Source: Prorocentrum cordatum (taxonomy: Eukaryota > Sar > Dinophyceae > Prorocentrales > Prorocentraceae). Taken from it: a stretch of DNA of 27,111 bases. Positions 8,266 to 16,324 of the stretch are shown piece by piece. Made by a program: the position numbers and the translations under genes. Each line of letters begins with the position of its first letter. Position 1 is the first letter of the stretch. The notes under the pieces were generated by a model that was given only the letters and a program-made list of their open reading frames with translations, was not told the DNA's origin and did no database searches. The DNA lies in contig CAUYUJ010016710.1 in the NCBI GenBank assembly GCA_963575745.1, positions 105,001 through 132,111 of the forward strand. The letters run 5' to 3'.

Positions 8266-10490
8266 ATCTGCGAAACTGTCAAGACCTCGCCGTGCCTGGG
8301 GTGCTGCGATCTGCGAAACTGTCGCCACTTTCGAGGGCTGCTGGTGGGCCCAGCGGAGTGAGGCACCGTGCGGATCTGAGCAACACCTCGCCGTGCCTGG
8401 GGTGCTGCGATCTGCGACACTGTCGCCACTTTCGAGGGCTGCTGGTGGGTCCAGCGGGGTGAGGCACCGCGCGGATCTGAGCGGGACCTCGCTGTGCCTT
8501 GGGGGCTGCGATCTGCGAAACTGTCGCCACTTTCGAGGGCTGCTGGTGGGTCCTGCGGAGTGAGACCGCGCGGATCTGAGCAAGACCTCGCCGTGCCTGG
8601 GGGGCTGCGATCTGCGAAATTGTCGCCACTTCCGAGGGCTGCTGGTGGGTCCTGCGGAGTGAGGCACCGCGCGGATTTGAGCAAGACCTCGCCGTGCCTG
8701 GGGGGCTGCGATCTGCGAAATTGTCGCCACTTTCGAGGGCTGCTGGTGGGTCCTGCGGAGTAAGGCACCGCGCGGATCTGAGCAAGACCTCGCCGTGCCT
8801 GGGGGGCTGCGATCTGCGGAACTGTCGCCACTTTCGAGGGCTGCTGTGGGTCAGCGGAGTGAGGCACCACGGGGACTCAGAAGACCTCGCCACCCCTGGG
8901 GGCTGCGATCTGGAAACTGTCGCCACTTTTGAGGGCTGCTGGTGGGTCCAGCGGAGTGAGGCACCGCGCGGATTGAGCAAAACACTCGCCGTGCTGGGGG
9001 GCTGCGATCTGCGAACCTGTCGCCACTTTCGATGGCTGCTGGTGGGTCCAGCGGAGTGAGGCACCGCGCGGATCTGAGCAAGACCTCGCCGTGCCTGGGG
9101 GGCTGGGGCTGGGGGGCTGCGATCTGCGAAACTGTCGCCACTTCCGAGGGCTGCTGGTGGGTCCTGCGGAGTGAGGCACCGCGCGGATCTGAGCAAGACC
9201 TCGCCGTGCCTGGGGGGCTGCGATCTGCGAAATTGTCGCCACTTTCGAGGGCCGCTGGTGGGTCCAGCGGGGTGAGGCACCGCGCGGATCTGAGCAAGAC
9301 CTCGCTGTGCCTGGGGGGTTGCGATCTGCGAACTGTCGCCACTTTCGAGGGCTGCTGGTGGGTCCAGCGGAGTGAGGCACCGCGCGGATCTGAGCGGGAC
9401 CTCGCCGTGCCTGGGGGGCTGCGATCCGCGAAACTGTCGCCACTTTCGAGGGCTGCTGGTGGGTCCAGCGGAGTGAGGCACCGCGCGGATCTGAGCAAGA
9501 CCTCGCCGTGCCTGGGGGGCTGCGATCTGCGAACCTGTCGCCACTTTCGATGGCTGCTGGTGGGTCCAGCGGGGTGAGGCACCGCGCGGATCTGAGCAAG
9601 ACCTCGCCGTGCCTGGGGGGCTGCGATCTGCGAACCTGTCGCCACTTTCGAGGGCTGCTGGTGGGTCCTGCGGAGTGAGGCACCGCGCGGATCTGAGCAA
9701 GACCTCGCCGTGCCTGGGGGGCTGCGATCTGCGAACCTGTCGCCACTTTCGAGGGCTGCTGGTGGGTCCAGCGGAGTGAGGCACCGCGCGGATCTGAGCA
9801 AGACCTCGCCGTGCCTGGGGTGCTGCGATCTGCGAAATTGTCGCCACTTTCGAGGGCTGCTTGTGGATCCAGCGGAGTGAGGCATCGCGCAGATCTGAGC
9901 GGGACCTTGCCGTCCCTGAGGAGCTGCGATCTGCGAAACTGTCGCCACTTTCGAGGGCTGCTTGCGGGGTCAGCATAGCGATCTGCGAAACTGTCGCTGC
10001 TTGCGGGTCCAGCGGAGTGAGGCACTGCGCAGATCTGAGCGGGACCTCGCCGTCCCTGGGGGCTGTGATCTGCGAAACAGTCGCCACTTTCGATGGCTGC
10101 TGGTGGGTCCAGCGGAGTGAGGCACCGCGCAGATCTGAGCGGGACCTCGCCGTCCCTGAGGGGCTGCGATCTGCGAAATTGTCGCCACTTTCGAGGGCTG
10201 CTGGTGGGTCCTGCGGAGTGAGGCACCGCGCAGATCTGAGCGGGACCTCGCCGTGCCTGGGGGGCTGCGATCTGCGAAATTGTCGCCACTTTCGAGGGCT
10301 GATTGTGGGTCCAGCGGAGTGAGGCACCGCGCAGATCTGAGTGGGGCCTCACCCTCCTTGGGGGGCTGCGATCTGCGAAACTGTCGCAACTTTCGAGGGC
10401 TGCTGGTGGGTCCAGCGGAGTGAGGCACCGCGCAGATCTGAGCGAGACATCGCAATCCTTGGGGGCTGCGAGCCTCACGAATGCCGCTCG
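8266..10490. repeat. 101-bp satellite array
   Basis: About 22 units share CTGCGATCTGCGAAACTGTC, CCACTTTCGAGGGCTGCTGG, AGCGGAGTGAGGCACCGCGC and ACCTCGCCGTGCCTGGG. The CTGCGAT word starts at 8304, 8405, 8506, 8605, 8706, 8807, 8903, 9002, 9117, 9218, 9319, 9419, 9520, 9621, 9722, 9823, 9924, 10063, 10164, 10265, 10366 and 10466. The usual step is 101 bp. A truncated unit lies at 8266-8303, another near 9980, and a GGCTGGGG duplication lengthens the unit ending at 9117. The 682-codon minus-strand frame across it arises from the repeat and is not a gene. Confidence 0.95.
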
Positions 10491-10574
10491 CAGAAGTATA
10501 TGCGCCCATGTCACGTCATCACCTCCGTATAACGTCTCCAAAGCTACTCATGCCCCGCATTGCGCAGGGGTTGG
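10491..10574. other. Array edge spacer
   Basis: This is short unique sequence between the last 101-bp unit and the next GCR fragment. Nothing is recognised. Confidence 0.4.
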
Positions 10575-10647
10575 GTACGTCGCCAGGGTAATTTGAAACA
10601 GTTCGGCATGCGCGCGCGACGGCGCATGCGCGCGTGCGTTTCGTTTC
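10575..10647 (+). repeat. GCR core fragment
   Basis: This contains the GCR core CGGCATGCGCGCGCGACGGC and GTGCGTTTCGTTTCATT. It runs directly into leader L5, so GCR and leader are adjacent here as at 6729 and 8142. Confidence 0.75.
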
Positions 10648-10799
10648 ATTCCCAACCATCCTGTGGTGTCGGGTCTTCGTTTTGAAGAGACGGTCCCCGC
10701 GTCCCCTCCCTCCCTCCTTCCATCCCTCCTTCCCTCCCTCCTTCCTCCCTCCTCCCTCCTCTTCCTCCCCCTCGTCCCCCCTTCCTTCTTTCTGCGTTT
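10648..10799 (+). repeat. Leader module L5 with CCTT/CCCT tract
   Basis: The leader words CATTCCCAACCATCCTGTGG, GTCTTCGTTTTGAAGAGACG and GGTCCCCGCGTCCCC are followed by about 90 bases of CCTCCCTTC-type pyrimidine repeat. CTGCGTTTCACCCATCC marks the start of the satellite. Confidence 0.85.
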
Positions 10800-11910
10800 C
10801 ACCCATCCAGTACAGCGTTTCGTGGCCCCATAAGGGGGCTCCACCGAAGCCCCCACTCGCACCGCCCGCATGCGCCAGCCACACCCAGTACAGCGTTTCG
10901 TGGCCCCATAAGGAGCTCCACCGAAGGCCCCAGTGGCACCGTGAGCCACCACCCAGCACAGCGTTTCGTGGCCCCCAAAGGGGGCTCCACCGAACGCCCC
11001 AGTGGCACCGCCCGCATGCGTCAGCCGCCACCCAGTACATCGTTTCGTGGCCCCTCAGGGAGCCCCACGGAAGGTCCCACTGGAACCGCACCATATGCGT
11101 CAGCCATCACGCGGTGCAGCATTTCTTGGCCCCATACGGAACCTTACCGACGGCCTGCCCGCATGCGTCGGTCACCACCCAGTACAGCGTTTCGTGGCCC
11201 CATAGGGAGCCCCACCGACGGTTCCAATGGGACCGCCCGCATGCGTCAGCCACCACCCAGTACAGCGTTTCGTGGCCCCATAAGGAGCTCCACCGGTGGT
11301 CCCAGAGGGACCGCCCGCATGCTTCAGCCACAACCCAGTACAGTGTTTCGTGGCCCCATAGGGAGCTCCACCGCAGGTTCCGGTGGGACCGCCCGCATGC
11401 GTCAGCCACCTCCCGGTGCAGCGTTTCGTGGTTCCAGACGGGGCTCCACCGAAGCCCCCAGTGGCACCGCCCGCATGCGTCAGCCACCACCCAGTACAAC
11501 GCTTCGTGGCCCCATAGGGAGCTCCACCGCAGGTCCCAGTGGGACCGCCCGCATGCGTCAGCCACCTCCCAATATGGCGTTTCGTGGCCCCACAGGGAAC
11601 TCCACCGCAGGTCCCAGCGGCACCGCCCGCATGCGTCAGCCACCACCCAGCACAGCGTCGCGTGACCCCGTAGGGAGCTCCACCCAGAGGCCCCAGTGGC
11701 CCCGCCCGTGTGCGGCGGTCTCCGCTCGGTGCAGCTTCCCGTGGCCCCGTGGGGAGCGCCAGCGGCCCGACCGCATGCGACCCCGCCTGCCCAGTGCAGC
11801 GCCTCGTGGCCCCATGGGGAGCTCCACCCGCAGGCCCCCAGTGGCACCGCCCGCAGGCGTCCGCCCCTCCGAGTACAGCGCTTCGGGGCCCCATGGGGAG
11901 CTCCACTGAA
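10800..11910. repeat. 78-bp SphI satellite, array C
   Basis: There are about fourteen units. GCATGC or close variants lie at 10868, 11014, 11094, 11161, 11239, 11317, 11395, 11473, 11551, 11629 and 11773. The unit near 10940 lacks the block through a deletion, and units after 11700 are increasingly diverged. A short variant unit with GGCCCGACCGCATGCGACCC near 11764 resembles one in array A near 3093. No gene is called in its open frames. Confidence 0.95.
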
Positions 11911-11949
11911 GCACCCGGAGGCACCGACGCGCGTGACTGTCTGTTTGTT

Positions 11950-12370
11950 TGTAGTCTATGCTTCGGGGACGCTCAGTCTTGAAATGGGGCATGCGCGCGA
12001 CGACGCGCGCGTGTGCATGTCGCTCCTTTTTTTTGCCATGGGTTCTTGCGGCAGAACGCTCGCAAGCGCGTTCGAACGATTTGCACATGCGCGCGCGAGA
12101 GGCCCGATTGGTAGCATTTTATAAACCTGTTGAGAAAACCGATGGCGTTCCCAAGAACTTGCAAGAATGCGAGCGCCAGTTGTTGTTTGAAAGTCTTTGT
12201 TGCGAAGCCATGTGTTTTAGTTTTCGGGACATTTGATTTTGACATCTTTTGGAAACCTGCGGGTTTTGAACGATTCTGGCGTGCGCGTGCGACGACGCGT
12301 GCGTGTGTTTTGCATATTTTTTGTAATGGCATTTTTTTTACAAGCGAGTGTGCGCGCGTAGAATATTTTG
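11950..12370 (+). repeat. GCR dispersed repeat, about 1.4 copies
   Basis: Two core palindromes lie about 290 bp apart: GCGCGCGACGACGCGCGCG near 11992 and GTGCGACGACGCGTGCG near 12282. Between them run the ordered words GGTTCTTGCGGCAGAACGC, CACATGCGCGCGCGAGAGG, AGCATTTTATAAACCTGTTG, TTGTTGCGAAGCCATGTG and TTTGATTTTGACATCTTTT. This spacing gives the repeat length. Confidence 0.8.
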
Positions 12371-12385
12371 TCGGAGGATGAGGGG

Positions 12386-12530
12386 GGGTCGTTGCCAGTT
12401 TGGCTAGGATGGTATGGTTTCATATTTAAGACGGACGATGGGGCACAGTCGTATTTAAAGTGCAGTGCGAGAAGGTGGCGCGTTACGTCCAGGGGGGGTA
12501 GATCGCAATATTCGTTTAGAAAGGAAAGCT
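12386..12530 (+). repeat. GCR tail repeat, copy 1
   Basis: This AT-richer block has GTTTGGCTAGGATGGT, TTTCATATTTAAGACGGA, then GGGGGGGTAGATCGCAATATT. The same landmarks occur in the same order at 13870-14022, again about 100 bases after a GCR core. Confidence 0.7.
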
Positions 12531-12608
12531 TATTTTGTTTTATTTTTGGGGTGCAGTCTATGCTGTGAGCGATCAAAAGAATGCGCCGCAGGCGCGATTT
12601 TCTTTTTC

Positions 12609-12710
12609 GTGCAATCTATGTGGTGCAATCTAATCTTTGACCGTCTTGAAGCTGTCCTTTCCACTGCTCGTGCAAACATCCCACCCCACCCGCAACTTGG
12701 TCGCAAGACC
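12609..12710 (+). repeat. Dispersed repeat R1, copy 2
   Basis: This is the counterpart of 6081-6184, with GTGGTGCAATC, CTTGAAGCTGTCC, TTCCACTGCTCGTGCAAAC and CATCCCACCCCACCCGCAA. The flanks differ: here a CGA trinucleotide tract follows. Confidence 0.8.
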
Positions 12711-12739
12711 TCTTAAGACAAGACCGTGACGGTAGGTAC

Positions 12740-13347
12740 CACATGACACTTGACCACGACACCGACGCCGACGACGACGACGACGTCAGCGACAACGACG
12801 ACGACGGTTCCACCGACACCGACTGCGACGACACCGACGACGACGACGGCGACTACGACGAGACACCGACGACGTCTCCGACGACTTCGACGACGACAAC
12901 GACGCCGACGCCGACGACGACGAAGACGACGACGACGTCGCCAACGAAGACGACGACGAGGGAGGAGGAAGGACGACGACGGCGACAACGACGACAACGA
13001 CGACAACGACGAGAGAGGAGGGAGGACGGCGACGACGCGAACGACGAAGAAGGAGGAAGGACGGCGACGCCGACGACGACAACGACGAGGGAGGAGGGAA
13101 GACGACGACGACACGACGACGACGACGGCGACGAAATAGGAGGGACGACGACGAGACTCCGACGACGACGACGACGACGACGACGAGGGAGGAGGAGGAA
13201 GGACGACCACGGCGACAACGACGACGGAAACGACCACGACGCCAACGAGGACGACGACGACGACGAACACGAGGAAAGACAGAGGACGACGTAGGCGACG
13301 ACGACGACGCGGGAGGAGGGAGGACGGCGACGACGACGACGACGACG
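12740..13347. repeat. (CGA/GAC)n trinucleotide tract
   Basis: About 600 bases are dominated by CGACGA with GAGGAGGAAGGA interruptions at semi-regular intervals. Frames read poly-Asp, poly-Thr, poly-Arg or poly-Ser/Val and stay open because the composition rarely makes stop codons. No gene is supported. It ends at the start of a GCR copy. Confidence 0.9.
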
Positions 13348-13860
13348 CAAGAGCGCGCGCGCACGCTTTTGTTGAAAATCCGTGTTGCGAAACCTTGTGT
13401 TTTTGTAGGTTTGTTGGACACGATTTTGAAATCCTTCCGAAACCGATGGGTTTTGAAGTTTTTCGGCATACGCGCGCGACGACGCGCGCGTCTGCACTTC
13501 GTTTCATTCTTTGCAGAGGATTCTCGCGACGGCACACGCGCAAGGGCGTTCGACAGATTTCGACATGCGCGCGCGCGCGCGAAGCCCGTTTAAGAGCATT
13601 TTGTGAAAATCTTGAAAGACTTATGGTTTTCTTCAGATTTCGCAAGAGCTCGCGCGAAAGTTTTTTCAGCAAAACAGTGTTGCGAAACCCTGTGTTTTTT
13701 TGTATGTTTTTTGGAAACTCGATTGCGAAATCCTTCCGGCACCGAAGGTTTTTGAAGGATTTCGGCATGCGCGCGCGACGTCGCGCGCGTGTGCACTTCG
13801 TCCCATTTTTTGCAAAAGGATTCGTGCAAAAGTGTTATGTTAGAACAACAAATGTTTTAC
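13348..13860 (+). repeat. GCR dispersed repeat, two tandem copies
   Basis: Copy starts are marked by CAAGAGCGCGCGCG at 13348 and CAAGAGCTCGCGCG at 13643, 295 bp apart. Shared ordered landmarks are GTTGCGAAACC(T/C)TGTGTTTTT, then GATTTTGAAATCCTTCCG or GATTGCGAAATCCTTCCG, a GGTTTTTGAAG word, and the core CGCGCGCGACGACGCGCGCG (second copy GACGTC). CACTTCGTTTCATT follows the core. The minus strand gives lysine/arginine-rich frames, but these shift frame between copies, so the conservation is at DNA level. Confidence 0.85.
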
Positions 13861-13869
13861 AAGGGAACC

Positions 13870-14022
13870 TCAGGGGTGGGAATCCGGCTGGTTTGGGATA
13901 GTGTAAATTCATATTTAGGATGGACATGCGGTCAGAATCATATATGATTTACATACCCGAAAGGGGGAGTGATAACGCTGGGGGGGGGGGGGTAGATCCT
14001 ATTCTGTTTTTTAAAAAAGGAG
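13870..14022 (+). repeat. GCR tail repeat, copy 2
   Basis: This is the counterpart of 12386-12530: CTGGTTTGGGATAGTG, TTCATATTTAGGATGGAC, then a G run ending in GGGGTAGATCCTATTCTG and TAAAAAAGG. It overlaps the N-terminal 35 codons of the reading frame at 13920, which weakens that start. Confidence 0.7.
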
Positions 14023-14504
14023 AATCAACGGCGTCGACGGGCGGCGGCGAGGCGACGACGGGGCGGCGATGGCCGGCGCGGAGCCGCCAGAACGCGGCCC
14101 AGTGCATCACAGCAGAACAAATAGTCCCAGAGTGCAAGCACTGGTTGGGGACCTTCCTGCAGTCCTCGAAAGAGGCAGGCGTTGATTGGTCGGCCTTGTT
14201 CAACGACCTGTTGGGGTGTCCTTACTGTCGCCATGCGTCGCCCCGCGAGCCGCGAGGTCTGCCGACCACGGGGGCAAGGGAGGATCGCGCCGCAGCCGAA
14301 GTCGGCCAGGCAACGGCGCGCGCCGGCCCTTCCGCGCCGCAGTCCGACGCTTCCCAGAGTCATTCTTCTGTTGACCACGGCGGTAGTCAAGATGACGACC
14401 AAGATGTTGCATTGGGTGTTGATGTGAGTGGCGGTGGCGGTGGCGGTGACGATGACGGTGCTGCTGCTGCTGCTGATGATGATAATGATGATGATGATGA
14501 CGAC

Positions 14505-14544
<40 letters not shown>

Positions 14545-14575
14545 ATGGTGATGATGATGCTGATGATGATGATGC

Positions 14576-14622
<47 letters not shown>

Positions 14623-14624
14623 CT

Positions 14625-14671
<47 letters not shown>

Positions 14672-14678
14672 GTTGTGA
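13920..14678 (+). CDS. Hypothetical protein with poly-Asp tail
   Basis: This ATG-initiated frame has 252 residues and ends at a TGA. Its first ~35 residues lie in a dispersed repeat, so the real start may be downstream or in another exon. Residues of about 57-105 have ordinary protein composition (CITAEQIVPECKHWLGTFLQ, then DWSALFNDLLGCPYCRH), including a CxxC-like CPYC. After a Ser/Gln/Asp linker it becomes poly-Gly, poly-Ala and about 75 residues of mostly Asp, encoded by the GAT microsatellite. I recognise no family. It could be a genuine acidic-tailed gene or an open frame prolonged by the microsatellite. Confidence 0.35.
14457..14676. repeat. (GAT)n microsatellite with GCT islands
   Basis: This is a nearly pure GAT/GAC run broken by GCTGCTGCT blocks at both ends and by single GCT or TAT units. 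It supplies the poly-Asp and poly-Ala tail of the overlapping frame. Confidence 0.95.
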
Positions 14679-14679
14679 C

Positions 14680-15109
14680 GCCGATTCCATGCGCATGTTT
14701 GGTACGGCGTAGCTGCTGGCGCTTCAAATCCGCTAGCGCCCCCAGAAACTCAGTACGTCAGAGCACGCATCACTCTGTGTGGTCGCGGGGACGCGTGAAC
14801 TTTTGGCTACTGCTCTGAGTGATGAAATGATGGTTGGCTGTGACATCTGGAGGAGTCGGTCGGTGGATCTTTTCAGTTTTATTATATTCCCAAGGAAGTA
14901 CACAATGCATGTGCAACATTTTCACATCATCTGCATGTGTAGCGTCTTCGCAGTCCTATCAGCGTGCAACAATTTTATAGTCCGGCACGTTCAACTGTAA
15001 TGTCCGTCAGTGTCTTCGCACTCCTCTCCAGGAGATGGTTGGCCTGGGCTCTCAACCCATCCCTGAAGTGCACAACATCGCATGCCCCGGGAGTGAGCCA
15101 GCAATCACT
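14680..15109. other. Spacer with no gene seen
   Basis: The stretch is AT-richer than its surroundings and contains only short frames. A TTCAAATCC word near 14725 resembles a tRNA T-loop, but no acceptor or anticodon arm fits around it. Confidence 0.4.
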
Positions 15110-16284
15110 ATGCCTGCCTTGCGGGCCCTGTTCGATGAGAAACTCCAGCCTCTTTAAAACGACGTCAAGGACCTCAAGGAAAACGTGAACAACCTGAACA
15201 ACCAAGTGCGCGAGAACGAGCAGATGGTGAACCTTAATATCGATTGCGTTGCAGCAGAGAATGTTGCGAAGAGCGTTTCGCATCAATGGAACGCTTGGGC
15301 ACGCGTGACAACGTGACAGCTTGGTTGCAGGACCTCCAAAACAAAGTTGACAAGATGTACGGATCTCCCAATTCCCCGAAAGAATTGGACAATCATTGTT
15401 CAGTTGTCGTTGGCGGTCTGGATGATTAGGTGAGTTATGACGAGGCCAAAAGATAGGCCCAATATATTCTGTGTGCCTCAATAGTTCAGGGGCCCCGGAC
15501 TACAGGTACCTTTCCCCCGGACTACAGGTCGCCCCCCCGGACTGCAGGTCCCCCCTCCCGGACTACAGGTCCCCCGCCCTGGATTACAGGTTACCTCCCA
15601 AGACTACATATATGCGTGCGTTGACGCTTGAACACGCGTCCCCCCCCAGATTGCAGGTGCCCACCCGGACTACAGGTACCCTTCCCCTCGGACTACACGT
15701 ACCGTACTCCGCCCCGGACTACTGGTACCCCTCTGTGGAGTACAGGTACCCCTCCCCCAGATTACAGGTACCCTCCCCGGATTACAGGTACCTCCAGAAT
15801 TATCGAGACACGCAGAGTGCATTATGGAAATCGTCGGGGCCCCAACCGTCAGATATTTACAACAATGGCGACTTCGACGGCCTCGTCTTTGCAAAATTCG
15901 CTTCGCAGACTGAGGGAGACCAGGCCATCGAGATCATGCCCACGCCGACGGCTGGGAACAAGGTGGCGTGGGCCAAGCCAGATCTGCAACTAGAGAAAGG
16001 AATGGTTCGGGGCATTGCTTTCGAAACGAAATACATTTTGTGGAAATGGGGATGGCCACGGTCAGAGCTCAATGCTAATTGGGTCGCGGGCTCCAACGTC
16101 GATAAAGTGAGCTTGTCCACGGGACTTGTTCTGGAGGTGGGCTTCGCTAGTTGGGCTCTCCAAGTGCTGTTCGGCCAGAGTGGATGAGCACCCCGAGTTC
16201 CGCGACCTGCTTCGTGAGAACAGGGATAAAGCAACCAAGGGTGGCGGCAAGGGCAAGACGAAGGGTGAAGCCACCAGTCGCTAG
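15110..16284 (+). pseudogene. Non-LTR retrotransposon ORF1 remnant
   Basis: The reading starts at the ATG at 15110 (MPALRALFDEKLQPL), meets an in-frame TAA at 15154, and continues as a coiled coil (NDVKDLKENVNNLNNQ, then VRENEQMV). After a frame change it shows CSVVVGGLDD near 15397-15426, which resembles the beta-strand of an RRM-like domain. A tandem repeat insertion follows. It resumes near 15860 with GDFDGLVFAKFASQTEGD, KVAWAKPDLQLEKGMVRG and YILWKWGWPRSELNAN, then after another frame change ends HPEFRDLLRENRDK and a Gly/Lys tail at TAG 16284. The layout matches, from memory, the RNA-binding first ORF of dinoflagellate LINE-like elements. Stops, shifts and the insertion make it non-functional. 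The endonuclease/RT remnant follows directly. Confidence 0.65.
15490..15800. repeat. GGACTACAGGTACC tandem repeat inside ORF1
   Basis: This is a degenerate repeat of about 17-22 bp with the core CCCGGACTACAGGTACCCC and repeated KpnI sites (GGTACC). It has about fourteen recognisable units and one ~50-bp break near 15605-15645. It separates the two halves of the retroelement ORF1. Confidence 0.85.
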
Positions 16285-16324
16285 GGACAGCGCCGGTCGA
16301 ATCGAGTCTCACCCCGTGCACGAC

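Noticed and set aside
8279-10327. 682-codon minus-strand open frame
   Set aside because: It lies wholly inside the 101-bp satellite. Its translation simply cycles through the three frames of the repeat, and overlapping frames of hundreds of codons exist beside it.
8266-10490. Common origin of the 101-bp satellite and GCR
   Set aside because: Both contain GCGAAACTG after an ATC(T/C)TTG or ATCTG word, but the match is only about 10-14 bases and is not extended in either direction.
301-11910. CRISPR-like arrays
   Set aside because: The repeats are contiguous whole-unit tandem satellites without unique spacers of constant length, and the sequence is eukaryotic in character with no cas-like genes.
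12713-13768. 351-codon minus-strand frame, Ser/Val/Arg-rich
   Set aside because: Most of it is the CGA trinucleotide tract. The lysine/arginine-rich N-terminal part is a GCR repeat whose copies change frame, so no protein-level conservation is shown.
14716-14740. tRNA-like TTCAAATCC word
   Set aside because: No matching T-stem, anticodon arm or acceptor stem could be drawn around it.
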